Part shown: piece by piece, positions 1-10,849 of the stretch
Layout of the letters: each line of letters opens with the position of its first letter
How positions within the stretch are numbered: position 1 is the stretch's first letter
DNA from: Variovorax gracilis
GTDB taxonomy: Bacteria; Pseudomonadota; Gammaproteobacteria; Burkholderiales; Burkholderiaceae_C
Assembly: GCF_030317115.1 (NCBI RefSeq)
Contig: NZ_JASZYF010000005.1
Span: 248,001-312,000, forward strand
Length of the DNA stretch: 64,000 bases
Reading direction: 5' to 3'
Program-made: the position numbers and the translations under genes
Notes under the pieces: generated by a model
The model's database searches: none
Told to the model about the DNA's origin: nothing
The model's input: the letters and a program-made list of their open reading frames with translations, nothing else

Positions 1-491
1 TCTTTCACGGCTACGTGCTCGCGCCGATTCCGGAGTTCGTACAGCAGGGCAAGCAGATGGGAATGACCAGCAAGTGGATGGGCACCTTCTGGACCATGGA
101 CAGTTCGACCGTCATGAAGATGGGGGAGGCAGGCGACGGTTTCATGGGGGTGATGCCCTACCGCTACTACTACGACACCTCCGCCAAGTCGCCAATGCTC
201 GACAAGATCCGGCAGATGCGCCCCGAGTACCAGAGCACCGCATACACGCAGGGCTTCCTGACGGCGATGCTGTTCACCGAAGCAGCCAAGCGAACGCTCG
301 ATGCGGGCAAGCCGCTGGACGGCAAGAACCTGAAGGCGGCGCTCAACACCATCAAGGACTTCGACACGGGCGGCCTGATCGGGGTGCCGATCACCATCAA
401 GGGCAACTCGATCCCGGTCGGGCGCGTCTACACCGCCGACATGAAGGCACAGAAGATGGTGCCCTCATCGGACTGGATCAAGCTGGATTGA
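1..491 (+). CDS. Branched-chain amino acid-type ABC transporter substrate-binding protein, C-terminal part
   Basis: This is the 3' end of a gene that begins upstream of the window; the frame is open from base 3 and ends at a TGA at 489-491. The visible 160 or so residues resemble the last third of a periplasmic Leu/Ile/Val-type (type I fold) binding protein: a segment with YTQGFLTAMLFTEA, then LDGKNLKAALN and a closing strand-rich tail. It would capture a ligand in the periplasm for the ABC importer whose ATPase follows 7 bases downstream. The ligand cannot be read from the sequence. The acyl-CoA ligase in the same operon suggests an aromatic or aliphatic acid rather than an amino acid, which is inference. 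Confidence 0.85.
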   Translation, partial: FHGYVLAPIPEFVQQGKQMGMTSKWMGTFWTMDSSTVMKMGEAGDGFMGVMPYRYYYDTSAKSPMLDKIRQMRPEYQSTAYTQGFLTAMLFTEAAKRTLDAGKPLDGKNLKAALNTIKDFDTGGLIGVPITIKGNSIPVGRVYTADMKAQKMVPSSDWIKLD

Positions 492-498
492 CGCATCG

Positions 499-1320
499 AT
501 GAGCAACGCGGCGGCCAAGGACCTGGTGCTGGAGGTCAACAACATCGAGGTGGTCTACAACAAGGTCGTGCAGGTGCTGCGCGGTTTGTCGTTGGCCGTG
601 CCGCGTGGGCAGATCGTGGCGCTGCTGGGAAGCAACGGCGCTGGCAAGTCGACGACGCTCAAGGCCGTGTCGGGCCTGCTCGCGCTGGAGGATGGCGAGT
701 TGCAGGCTGGCCGCATCGTGTTCAACGGCGTGTCGACCGACCGGATAGCGCCACAGCAGCTGGTGCGACGCGGCCTGAGCCATGTGATGGAGGGCCGCCG
801 CGTCTTCGAGGACCTCACGGTCGAGGAAAACCTCGTTGCCGCCACCTATGCGCGCACCGGCCGCGGCGCGCCGCCGCGCAGCTTCGACAGCGTCTATGCC
901 TACTTCCCTCGCCTGCATGAGCGGCGCAAGGGCTTGGCCGGTTACCTCTCGGGAGGGGAGCAGCAGATGCTCGCGATCGGCCGCGCCCTGGTAGCCGAGC
1001 CCGAGTTGATCCTGCTCGACGAGCCCTCGCTCGGCCTCTCGCCCAAGCTGGTGGAGGACATCTTCACCATCATCGCGAGAATCAATGCCGAGCGCGGCGT
1101 CTCGATGCTGTTGGTGGAGCAGAACGCAAGCGTCGCGCTGGCCGTCGCGCACAGCGGCTACATCATGGAGAACGGAAAGGTCGTGATCAACGGCAGCGCC
1201 GAGCGGCTCGCGGCCGACCCCGACGTGCGCGAGTTCTACCTCGGCGTGGGCGGCGGTGGCGAGGCGCGCAGCTTCCGCGGTCTCAAGCACTACAAGCGCC
1301 GCAAGCGCTGGTTGTCATGA
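499..1320 (+). CDS. ABC transporter ATP-binding protein, LivF-like
   Basis: This 273-residue ATPase would power a branched-chain-amino-acid-type (HAAT family) importer at the cytoplasmic face of the inner membrane. A Walker A (GSNGAGKST) lies at about residues 44-52, the ABC signature LSGGEQQ near 150, and Walker B LILLDEP near 170, followed by the LivF-typical SLGLSPK and a switch histidine region (LLVEQNA). The roughly 35-residue basic C-terminal extension (FRGLKHYKRRKRW) is longer than in E. coli LivF and common in operons with an acyl-CoA ligase. It starts 7 bases after the binding protein and overlaps the next gene by four bases (ATGA). The permease genes and the second ATPase must lie upstream. 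Confidence 0.9.
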   Translation: MSNAAAKDLVLEVNNIEVVYNKVVQVLRGLSLAVPRGQIVALLGSNGAGKSTTLKAVSGLLALEDGELQAGRIVFNGVSTDRIAPQQLVRRGLSHVMEGRRVFEDLTVEENLVAATYARTGRGAPPRSFDSVYAYFPRLHERRKGLAGYLSGGEQQMLAIGRALVAEPELILLDEPSLGLSPKLVEDIFTIIARINAERGVSMLLVEQNASVALAVAHSGYIMENGKVVINGSAERLAADPDVREFYLGVGGGGEARSFRGLKHYKRRKRWLS

Positions 1321-3134
1321 GCAGTGTGCTACCCGCCTCGACCCTGCCGCAGATGCTGCGCGAGCAGGCGCGTACGCGGCCCGACGTCATCGCGATCCGG
1401 CAGAAGGACTTCGGCATCTGGCATCCGGTGAGCTGGGCGGACTACTACCGACGCGCGAGTCACTTCGGGCTCGGCCTCCGCGCATTGGGACTGCCCGCGG
1501 GCGGCCACCTCGGCATCATTTCCGAGAACCGCATCGAGTGGGTGCTGGCGCAGATGGGCGCGGGGCTGGTCGGTGCGGTGACGGTCGGCGTCTATCCGAC
1601 CAGCCCGAGCAACGAGATCGCGTACGTGGTGGCCCACGCGGACATCGAAGTGATCGTCTGCGAGGACCAGGAACAGACCGACAAGATCATCGAAGCGCTG
1701 GATCGGTTGCCACGCCTGCTGAAGATCATCGTCATGGAAACGAAAGGCCTGCGCAGCCTCGACATCTCCTTGCACGACCGCGTCGTGCGCTTCGCCGACG
1801 TCGAGCGGGCCGGTGCGGAAGCAGCGAGCCGGGGCGGCGACGCGCAGATCGACGCCGCACTGCAGGCGCAGACTCTGGCCGACACCGGGCTGATGATCTA
1901 CACCTCGGGCTCCACCGGCAAGCCCAAGGGCGCAATGATCTCCTATCGAAACATCCGCGGCATCGTGCCCGGCATCATCGAGCGCCTCGGCCTGGACAGC
2001 GACGCCACCCATCTCTCGTACCTGCCGCTGTGCCATGTGGCCGAGCAGATGCTCTCGACCTTCGTGCCGCTATACCTCGGCTCGCAGGTCAACTTCGGCG
2101 AGTCGATCCGGACTGTGCAGGAAGACCTGCGCGAGGTGGCTCCCACCATGTTCCTCGGCGTGCCTCGCATCTGGGAAAAGCTGCATGCCGGCATCACCAT
2201 CAAGATGCAGGAAGCCGGCAGGCTGCAGAAAGCCTTGTACCAACGCGCAATGGCAGCTTGCGCCACTCTGGCAGAGAAGCCGCGAAGGGAATGGACCATC
2301 GGCGAGCGTGCGCGCTTCGCCCTCTCCTACTGGACCGTGCTGCGCGCTTTGCAGAACTTCATCGGCCTGCGCCGCGCCAAGGTCGCGCTGACCGGCGCGG
2401 CACCGATCCCGCCCGACATCGTGCGCTTCTTCCGCACGCTGGGAGTTCCTCTGGTGGAAGTCTATGGCCTGACCGAATCGACCGGCATGATCACCGGCCA
2501 TGATCGAGACGATGTCACGGTCGGCACCGTCGGTCCGCCGATCGAAGGCGCGTCGCACCGCATCGGCGACCACGGCGAACTGCTGGTGCAGGGCGACATG
2601 GTGTTCGAGGGCTACTACAAGAACGCGGAAGCCACGGCGGCTTCCATCCGTGACGGCTGGCTGCACACAGGCGATGTCGTGCGTGAGGAGCACGGCCACC
2701 TGCGCATCGTCGACCGGCTCAAGGACATCATGATCACGGCCGGCGGCAAGAACCTCACACCCTCGGAGATCGAGAACACCATGAAGGGCAGTCCTTTCAT
2801 CAAGGAGTGCATCGTGGTGGCGGACGGCCGAAAGTTCGTCAGCGCGCTGGTCCAGATCGACTACGAGACAGTGGGCAAATGGGCGGAAGCGCAGCGCATC
2901 CCGTTCACCCATTTCCGCTCGCTGGTGGAGCAACCGCGCGTGCGCGAACTCATCGACGCTGAGATCCTGCGCGGAAACGCCCAGCTGGCCCAGGTGTCCC
3001 AGGTGCGGCGATTCCATCTGCTGGGCAAGGAACTCGACCATGACGATGGCGAGGTGACCGCGACCATGAAGGTGCGACGGGCCAGCATCTACGCCGCCTA
3101 TGCGGCCGACATCGAAGCCCTCTACAGGGCTTGA
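1317..3134 (+). CDS. AMP-dependent acyl-CoA synthetase (long-chain fatty-acid-CoA ligase-like)
   Basis: This 605-residue enzyme of the ANL superfamily would activate a carboxylic acid to an acyl-adenylate and then to the CoA thioester in the cytoplasm. The P-loop YTSGSTGKPKG lies at about residues 195-205, the A5 motif YGLTEST near 382, and the A8 hinge region (GWLHTGD, then VDRLKD and an ITAGGKNLTPSEIE block with the A10 lysine) beyond 440. Length and the long insert fit FadD15-type long-chain ligases. Its start overlaps the stop of the ABC ATPase, so uptake and CoA activation of the same substrate are probably coupled. The chain length or aromaticity of the substrate is not determinable here. 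Confidence 0.88.
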   Translation: MSSVLPASTLPQMLREQARTRPDVIAIRQKDFGIWHPVSWADYYRRASHFGLGLRALGLPAGGHLGIISENRIEWVLAQMGAGLVGAVTVGVYPTSPSNEIAYVVAHADIEVIVCEDQEQTDKIIEALDRLPRLLKIIVMETKGLRSLDISLHDRVVRFADVERAGAEAASRGGDAQIDAALQAQTLADTGLMIYTSGSTGKPKGAMISYRNIRGIVPGIIERLGLDSDATHLSYLPLCHVAEQMLSTFVPLYLGSQVNFGESIRTVQEDLREVAPTMFLGVPRIWEKLHAGITIKMQEAGRLQKALYQRAMAACATLAEKPRREWTIGERARFALSYWTVLRALQNFIGLRRAKVALTGAAPIPPDIVRFFRTLGVPLVEVYGLTESTGMITGHDRDDVTVGTVGPPIEGASHRIGDHGELLVQGDMVFEGYYKNAEATAASIRDGWLHTGDVVREEHGHLRIVDRLKDIMITAGGKNLTPSEIENTMKGSPFIKECIVVADGRKFVSALVQIDYETVGKWAEAQRIPFTHFRSLVEQPRVRELIDAEILRGNAQLAQVSQVRRFHLLGKELDHDDGEVTATMKVRRASIYAAYAADIEALYRA

Positions 3135-3142
3135 GGAAGAGA

Positions 3143-3475
3143 TCAGTCGTCGCGCGATACCGGACGGGCCTGAACATCGGTGACCTGGCCCGGATCGCGC
3201 AAGCGTACCGGGCTGTCGGCCTCCTGGCCCCGTGCGCGGGCGGCCACGACATCTGCGGCCGTCGGCTCGGCGGGGCGCCCCGCAGCCCGAAAGCGATCGA
3301 AGCCGCCTCGCGGGTCGAAGCGCATGACCCACGGCTTCACGGGCTGCCCCGTGAGGCGCGCCCATCCGTAGCGCAGCCCCCAGACCATTGCCAGCAGGAG
3401 CACGGCAACGGTCAGGCTGGCCGCCACGATGAGACCGAGGAAGAAAAGGACCAGGCGCAGAAAGAAGTTCAGCAT
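3143..3475 (-). CDS. Small membrane protein of unknown function downstream of clpB
   Basis: I do not recognise a named family. The 110-residue product has one N-terminal membrane segment at about residues 4-34 (leucine- and valine-rich), a basic patch after it, and a hydrophilic tail rich in Asp, Arg, Pro and Ala with no cysteines. It begins 5 bases after the clpB stop, so it is likely read from the same transcript and may share its heat induction. It converges on the acyl-CoA ligase with only 8 bases between the stops. Confidence 0.65.
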   Translation of the reverse strand: MLNFFLRLVLFFLGLIVAASLTVAVLLLAMVWGLRYGWARLTGQPVKPWVMRFDPRGGFDRFRAAGRPAEPTAADVVAARARGQEADSPVRLRDPGQVTDVQARPVSRDD

Positions 3476-3480
3476 CGGGT

Positions 3481-6102
<2,622 letters not shown>

Positions 6103-6123
6103 GGCTTGATTCCTGCATTCAAA

Positions 6124-6150
6124 ATAGGGCCGTTCCGAGGCGATATCAAG
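6124..6150 (-). promoter_or_regulatory. Sigma-32-type heat-shock promoter of clpB
   Basis: Read on the minus strand, CTTGAT (6150-6145) is followed after 15 bases by CCCTAT (6129-6124) and then TTTG. The E. coli RpoH consensus is CTTGAA, 13-15 bases, CCCCAT followed by T/A, so both boxes match at 5 of 6 positions. It lies 22 bases before the clpB start codon, which fits a short leader. That ClpB is RpoH-controlled is well established in proteobacteria; use of this exact site is inferred. Confidence 0.7.
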
Positions 6151-6193
6151 ACCGCCCGGACTTTTTTCCACAAGCAATCATTGGAGTCGATAG

Positions 6194-7186
6194 ATGCTCA
6201 AGTCAACATGGGGTGGCGTGACGCGCCTGATGCGCGGTGTTTTCGCGGCAGGCCTGCTGGCCGCCGGGGGAATGGCGCTCGCGCAGCCCGCCGGCGCGCC
6301 GATCCGGCTATTGGTCGGGTTCCCGGCCGGCGGGGGCACCGACGTCATCGCCCGCACGCTGGCCGAGAAGCTCAAGGACCAGCTGGGCACCCCCGTCGTG
6401 GTCGAGAATCGCGCAGGCGCGGGCGGCCAGATCGCCGCCCAGGCGCTCAAGGCCTCGCCGGCCGACGGCCACACGCTGTTCCTGACGCATGACCACTCGA
6501 TCTCCATCCTGCCGCTGGTGGTGAAGAATCCGGGCTTCGATCCGGCGCGCGATTTCGTGCCCGTCGCCGGCTTCGCGACCTTTGCCAACGCGCTCGCCGT
6601 GTCAGGCGGAACGCCAGCCAAGTCGGTCAACGAGTACGTGGCGTGGGTCAGGAACCAGCGCGGCGGCAAGGACACCATCGGCGTGCCCGCGCCGGCCTCG
6701 ATCCCCGAGTTCCTGGTCAAGTTGATCGGCACCAAGTACAAGCTCGATCTGCAGGCCGCCCCTTACCGCGGCAGCGCGCCGATGATGGCGGACATGCTGG
6801 GCAACCAGATCAGCGCGGGCATCGGCTCCGTTCCCGACTTCATCGAAAACCAGAAGGCCGGCAAGATTCGCGTTGTCGCCGTGATCGGCGCCAAGCGCCA
6901 GGCCGTGCTGCCGCAGGTGCCTACCTTTGCCGAACTGGGTTTGTCGGGACTGGAAGACCTTCCCTACTACGGCATCTTCGCGCCGGTAGGCACGCCGCAG
7001 CCGGTGATCGATCGCTTCGGTGAGGCGCTGTCGAAGGTGCTTGCCATGCCCGATGTGCGCGAGCGCCTGGTGGCGATGGGCTTGTCTGTCGGCTTCATGC
7101 CACAGGGCCAATTCGCCGGCCGCGTGCGCAGCTACACCCAGACCTGGGAACAGATCATCAAGGCCAGCGGCTTCCAGCCCCAATAG
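6194..7186 (+). CDS. Bug/TctC-family periplasmic substrate-binding protein
   Basis: This 330-residue protein belongs to the Bug (TctC) family of tripartite tricarboxylate transporter binding proteins, which are greatly expanded in Bordetella, Cupriavidus and Comamonadaceae. An N-terminal signal peptide (basic start, then an Ala/Gly-rich hydrophobic core, likely cleaved after ALA near residue 30) precedes the family hallmark IRLLVGFPAGGGTDVIAR and a VENRAGAGG loop. The start has TTGGAG 8 bases upstream. No TctA/TctB membrane partner lies nearby, as is common for orphan Bug proteins, so the ligand is unknown. It is divergent from clpB. Confidence 0.93.
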   Translation: MLKSTWGGVTRLMRGVFAAGLLAAGGMALAQPAGAPIRLLVGFPAGGGTDVIARTLAEKLKDQLGTPVVVENRAGAGGQIAAQALKASPADGHTLFLTHDHSISILPLVVKNPGFDPARDFVPVAGFATFANALAVSGGTPAKSVNEYVAWVRNQRGGKDTIGVPAPASIPEFLVKLIGTKYKLDLQAAPYRGSAPMMADMLGNQISAGIGSVPDFIENQKAGKIRVVAVIGAKRQAVLPQVPTFAELGLSGLEDLPYYGIFAPVGTPQPVIDRFGEALSKVLAMPDVRERLVAMGLSVGFMPQGQFAGRVRSYTQTWEQIIKASGFQPQ

Positions 7187-7193
7187 GAGCGGT

Positions 7194-7670
7194 TCAGGCG
7201 TTGCCGGTGGTGATGCCCCAGCGAGCCAGTGCCGTGTCGTCGTCGACGCGGGCGTCGACCCAGCGCGCACCCTCGGGCGTCTGTTCCTTCTTCCAGAACG
7301 GCGCCTGGGTCTTCAGGTAGTCCATCAGGAATTCGCAGGCCTGGAAGCTCTCGCCGCGATGCGCCGATACGACGGCCACCATCATGATCTGGTCCAGGGG
7401 CTGCAACAGCCCCACACGATGGATCACGCGGGCGCCGAGGATGTCGAAGCGGCGATGCGCTTCGTCGATCATGGCCTCGATCGCCTTCTCGGTCATGCCG
7501 GGGTAGTGCTCTAGTTCCATCGAGGCGATCGCGCTTCCGTCGTTGCGGTCACGCACCGTGCCGATGAAACTGCAGACCGCACCCACGCGCGCGTCGCCAG
7601 CGCGCAACGCGGCGACCTCTTCCTGCAGGTCGAAGTCTTCAGTTTGGATCGAAACGCGTGCACCAGTCAT
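7194..7670 (-). CDS. moaE: Molybdopterin synthase catalytic subunit MoaE
   Basis: MoaE is the large subunit of molybdopterin synthase; with the thiocarboxylated tail of MoaD it inserts two sulfurs into cPMP to make molybdopterin. The 158-residue product has the family pattern: GAVCSFIGTVRD near the N-terminus, MELEHYPGM, VVSAHRGESF, and the active-site lysine region FWKKE followed by GARWVDA. The ATG at 7670 gives the usual MoaE N-terminus, although the frame stays open upstream. Unusually, a plus-strand dapA-like gene separates it from moaD, so it probably needs its own promoter in 7671-7917. It converges with the Bug protein gene with 7 bases between. Confidence 0.95.
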   Translation of the reverse strand: MTGARVSIQTEDFDLQEEVAALRAGDARVGAVCSFIGTVRDRNDGSAIASMELEHYPGMTEKAIEAMIDEAHRRFDILGARVIHRVGLLQPLDQIMMVAVVSAHRGESFQACEFLMDYLKTQAPFWKKEQTPEGARWVDARVDDDTALARWGITTGNA

Positions 7671-7810
7671 TCCGGGATTGTGGCACTGCGATAGACTGCG
7701 CCGATGCCTGCCAGTGCCCTGCAACGCCCACTTTCTTCTCGCGAAGAATCGGCCTGCCCGCGCCTGCTGGGCAAGGCCAAAAAACCCAAGCTCGTCTGAC
7801 CGGAGCTTCG

Positions 7811-7837
7811 GTTCCGTCGTCGGATGAGCGACGGAAC
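7811..7837. promoter_or_regulatory. Inverted repeat in the moaE / dapA-like divergent gap
   Basis: GTTCCGTCG (7811-7819) and CGACGGAAC (7829-7837) form a perfect 9-base inverted repeat with a 9-base centre. It sits in the 247-base gap between the divergent moaE and dapA-like starts. It is not followed by a T run, so an operator or leader hairpin is more plausible than a terminator. No known regulator motif is recognised. Confidence 0.35.
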
Positions 7838-7917
7838 TGCAAGGCCCGGGTCGAAGCTGGTTGCGCGCGCATGCGACGGTGGTACTTCCATCGGTCGATT
7901 CCTGAAAGGAAATCCGC

Positions 7918-8808
7918 GTGCAAGACACACACTCCCCCTCCCCCGACTTCTCGGGCCTCTGGATTCCGCTCGTGACGCCCTTTCGTGACGGAGCGGTCGA
8001 CCATCCTGCCCTCGCCCGGCTGGTCGAGCGACTCGCGCCTACCGGCATCACAGGCTTCGTCGCCTGCGGTTCGACGGGCGAAGCAGCCGCGCTCGACAGC
8101 GACGAGCAATTGGCGGTGCTCGATACCGTCGCCAGGGCCGCGCCGTCGTTGCCGCGCATCCTGGGCATCTCGGGCTATCACCTCGGCAAGACGCTCGAGT
8201 GGGTGCGCGTGCTGGGCAATCACGAGTTGGCCGCGCTGCTCGTGCCCGCACCCAGCTACATTCGGCCGTCGCAGGCGGGGCTCGTCGATTGGTTCCGCGA
8301 GATCGCCGACGCCAGCGCAGTGCCGCTGCTGATCTACGACATTCCCTACCGCACCGGCAGTTCCATGGCGCGCGAAACACTGCTCGCGCTCGCAGGCCAC
8401 CCGCGCATCCGCGCCATCAAGGACTGCGGCGGCGACATGGCCAAGACCCGAGCGCTGATCACAGACGGTCGACTCCAGGTGCTGGCAGGCGAAGACGCGC
8501 AGATGTTCAGCACGGTGGCCGAAGGCGGCGCCGGCGCCATCGCGGCCAGTGCGCACCTGCAGACCGAGCGATTCGTGACCATCCTGCGGTTGCTTCAGGA
8601 AGGCAGGCTGGGGGAGGCCCGTGCGCAGTGGCAACCCTTGCTGCCTCTGATCGAAGCGCTTTTTGGCGACGCCAACCCCGGTCCACTGAAGGCCGTTCTT
8701 GCCAATGACGGCTTGATGCAGGACGAATTGCGAGCGCCGATGACGCGCGCCTCAGATGAGCTCCGCGAGCGCTTGCTGCGAATCCAGGCCGGGCTCAGCC
8801 GCCCGTGA
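7918..8808 (+). CDS. Dihydrodipicolinate synthase family protein (DapA-like)
   Basis: This 296-residue class I aldolase of the DapA/NanA superfamily would form a Schiff base with pyruvate or a keto-acid; 4-hydroxy-tetrahydrodipicolinate synthase (lysine pathway) is the likeliest activity. The phosphate-like loop reads GSTGE where true DapA usually has GTTGE, the catalytic tyrosine is Tyr140 in YDIPYRTG, and the Schiff-base lysine is Lys168 in AIKD. The start is GTG with GAAAGGA 8 bases upstream. The gene lies backwards inside the molybdenum cofactor block and its last 14 bases overlap the end of moaD. A paralogue acting on another keto-acid is possible. Confidence 0.82.
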   Translation: MQDTHSPSPDFSGLWIPLVTPFRDGAVDHPALARLVERLAPTGITGFVACGSTGEAAALDSDEQLAVLDTVARAAPSLPRILGISGYHLGKTLEWVRVLGNHELAALLVPAPSYIRPSQAGLVDWFREIADASAVPLLIYDIPYRTGSSMARETLLALAGHPRIRAIKDCGGDMAKTRALITDGRLQVLAGEDAQMFSTVAEGGAGAIAASAHLQTERFVTILRLLQEGRLGEARAQWQPLLPLIEALFGDANPGPLKAVLANDGLMQDELRAPMTRASDELRERLLRIQAGLSRP

Positions 8809-9046
8809 CGGGCGGAAAGAAGGCGACCTCGCTGCCATCGCGCAGCACGGCGCCTTCGCTGCTCATCACCTGGTCGAGCGCCATGCGCACGGCCCGGCCG
8901 CGCGCCAGCACGCTGGCGTGCGGTTCGCCACGTGCGATCAATTCATCGCGCAGTGCGCCGAGGTCGGCGGCGGCGGTTTCCACCGCTTCACCGCCCGTCC
9001 CGAGGGCTTCGCGCACCGAGGCAAAGTAGCGGACGTTGATCTTCAT
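8795..9046 (-). CDS. moaD: Molybdopterin synthase sulfur carrier subunit MoaD
   Basis: MoaD is the ubiquitin-fold small subunit of molybdopterin synthase and carries sulfur as a C-terminal thiocarboxylate. The 83-residue product has the expected MKINVRYFASVRE start, the EVAFFPPVTGG end, and the indispensable Gly-Gly C-terminus. Its start follows the moeA stop by 2 bases, so the two are co-transcribed. Its 3' end overlaps the dapA-like gene on the other strand by 14 bases. Confidence 0.95.
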   Translation of the reverse strand: MKINVRYFASVREALGTGGEAVETAAADLGALRDELIARGEPHASVLARGRAVRMALDQVMSSEGAVLRDGSEVAFFPPVTGG

Positions 9047-9048
9047 GC

Positions 9049-10296
9049 TCAGGCCAGCAGCAAGGCAAAAGGAATGAACTGCACGGTGTCGCCGGCCTTG
9101 AACGGCTGGCCGGCGGGCGTGTCGATCACACCATCGCCCCAGACCGTGGACGTCAACACGCCGGAGCTTTGGTTGGCGAACACATCGAGCCCGCCCGCCG
9201 CATTGCGCCGTGCGCGCAGGAACTCGCGACGGCGATCGGCGCGCGGCCAGTCGAAATCGGCGCGCATCGGTATCGCTTGCGGCGCCACGCGCGCTGCGCC
9301 CTGCAAAGTGAGCAGGAACGGTCGCACGAGCAGCAGGAAGGTCAGGAAGCTCGACACGGGGTTCCCGGGCAGGCCGGTGAGATGCGCGTCGCCGATCCGG
9401 CCGTAGGCAAAGGGCTTGCCCGGCTTCATCGACAGAGACCACAAATCGAGTTGCCCCAGGTGCTCGACGGCAGCCTTGATGTGGTCTTCCTCGCCGACCG
9501 AAACTCCGCCCGTGGTGATGATCAGGTCGTTGCTCAGGGAGGCGGCGCGCAATGCCTCGATCGTGGCGTCGCGCCGGTCCGGCACGATGCCGAGATCGTT
9601 GACCTCGCATCCGAGCCGCTGGAGCAATGCGCGCATGAAGAAGCGGTTGGAGTTGTAGATCGAGCCCGGCTTCATCGCCTCCGGCGCCACTTCGCCGGGC
9701 ATCACGAGCTCGTCGCCGGTCGACAGCAGTGCAACGCGAGGCCGCTTCGAAACCTGAAGCTGGGCCAGGCCGACACTGGCAGCCAGGCCCAACCCGGCGG
9801 GAGTGAGACGCTCGCCCGTCGACAGCACGATGTCGCCAGCGGCAACGTCTTCGCCGGCACGGCGAATCCACTGGCCCATGGCGGGCGCGATGTCGATGCG
9901 CACGCTGCCCAGGTTGCCTTCCTCGGGCAGTGCGCTCGTGTCTTCCTGCATCACGACCGCATCGGCGCCTTCGGGGATTTGCGCGCCGGTAAAGATGCGG
10001 GCTGCAGTGCCGGCTGCGAGCGGCGTGCCCACGGTGCCGGCCGGGATGCGCTGCGTCACCCGGAGCACCGCGCCCGGCGCGCCACAATCGGCGACCCGGA
10101 CTGCATAGCCATCCATCGAGCTGTTGTCGCGCGGCGGCACGGTGAGCACCGACACGACGTCCTGGGCCAGCACGCGGCCGTCCGCCTCGAAAGTGGATAC
10201 GCTTTCGACGCCAACCTTCGGCGTTGCGGCGGCGAGCAATCGAGACAACGCCTCATCGAGAGCCATCAGGGGAGGACGCGGGGAAGTGCTAGCCAT
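9049..10296 (-). CDS. moeA: Molybdopterin molybdenumtransferase MoeA
   Basis: MoeA inserts molybdate into adenylylated molybdopterin to give Mo-MPT in the cytoplasm. The 415-residue length is standard. Visible family features are the N-terminal domain with VPPRDNSSMDGYA, the RIFTGAQIPEGAD block, the TGDEL segment, the MoCF-domain GGVSVGEEDH motif and GLPGNPVSS near residue 310. Its first 8 bases overlap the end of mobB and its stop nearly touches moaD, giving a mobB-moeA-moaD transcription unit. Confidence 0.96.
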   Translation of the reverse strand: MASTSPRPPLMALDEALSRLLAAATPKVGVESVSTFEADGRVLAQDVVSVLTVPPRDNSSMDGYAVRVADCGAPGAVLRVTQRIPAGTVGTPLAAGTAARIFTGAQIPEGADAVVMQEDTSALPEEGNLGSVRIDIAPAMGQWIRRAGEDVAAGDIVLSTGERLTPAGLGLAASVGLAQLQVSKRPRVALLSTGDELVMPGEVAPEAMKPGSIYNSNRFFMRALLQRLGCEVNDLGIVPDRRDATIEALRAASLSNDLIITTGGVSVGEEDHIKAAVEHLGQLDLWSLSMKPGKPFAYGRIGDAHLTGLPGNPVSSFLTFLLLVRPFLLTLQGAARVAPQAIPMRADFDWPRADRRREFLRARRNAAGGLDVFANQSSGVLTSTVWGDGVIDTPAGQPFKAGDTVQFIPFALLLA

Positions 10297-10834
10297 GGTG
10301 CTTCACCTTGTAGTCGAAACGTTCGGCATTCAGCAGCAGCCAGGCGACGATGCCATCGACGTCGTCGAGGTCAAAGATCGGCAGGTCGGTCGGCAACGGC
10401 AGGCTGCGCGGTTCGTCTGTTGCGATGGCATCGATGAATTTGTCGTCGACATAGCGCGCAGGTCGGGGCGCCTCGCCTTCCGCGGCCGCACGCCAGATCT
10501 CGATCTTGCGCAAATCGCTGTGCTTGAAGCCCTCGACCAGGACCCAGTCGACGCCGGCATCGAGTTCGGCGACGAGTTGGTGCACGTCGAGGTGCGTCGG
10601 CCGCTCGAACTCGCGGATCAGCGCGAGCCGTTTGTCCGATGCGACCACCACTTCGAAGGCGCCTGCCTCGCGGTGGCGGTAGGTGTCCTTGCCGGGATGG
10701 TCGATGTCGAACTTGTGGTGCGCGTGCTTGACCACCGAGACGCGCAGCCCGTGAAGCTTGAGCGCGGGAATCAGCCGCTCGACCAGCGTCGTCTTTCCCG
10801 CACCCGAGTAACCGGCGAAGCCGATGACTTTCAT
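10289..10834 (-). CDS. mobB: Molybdopterin-guanine dinucleotide biosynthesis protein MobB
   Basis: MobB is a P-loop GTP-binding adapter that assists MobA in adding GMP to the molybdenum cofactor. A Walker A GYSGAGKTTL lies at residues 8-17, followed by the SVVKHAHH segment and a downstream Walker B-like VLVEGFKH. At 181 residues it is typical. It lies 15 bases after thrC and overlaps moeA by 8 bases, so threonine and cofactor genes may share a transcript. No mobA is in the window. Confidence 0.93.
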   Translation of the reverse strand: MKVIGFAGYSGAGKTTLVERLIPALKLHGLRVSVVKHAHHKFDIDHPGKDTYRHREAGAFEVVVASDKRLALIREFERPTHLDVHQLVAELDAGVDWVLVEGFKHSDLRKIEIWRAAAEGEAPRPARYVDDKFIDAIATDEPRSLPLPTDLPIFDLDDVDGIVAWLLLNAERFDYKVKHHG

Positions 10835-10849
10835 GCGCCGCCTACCGTA

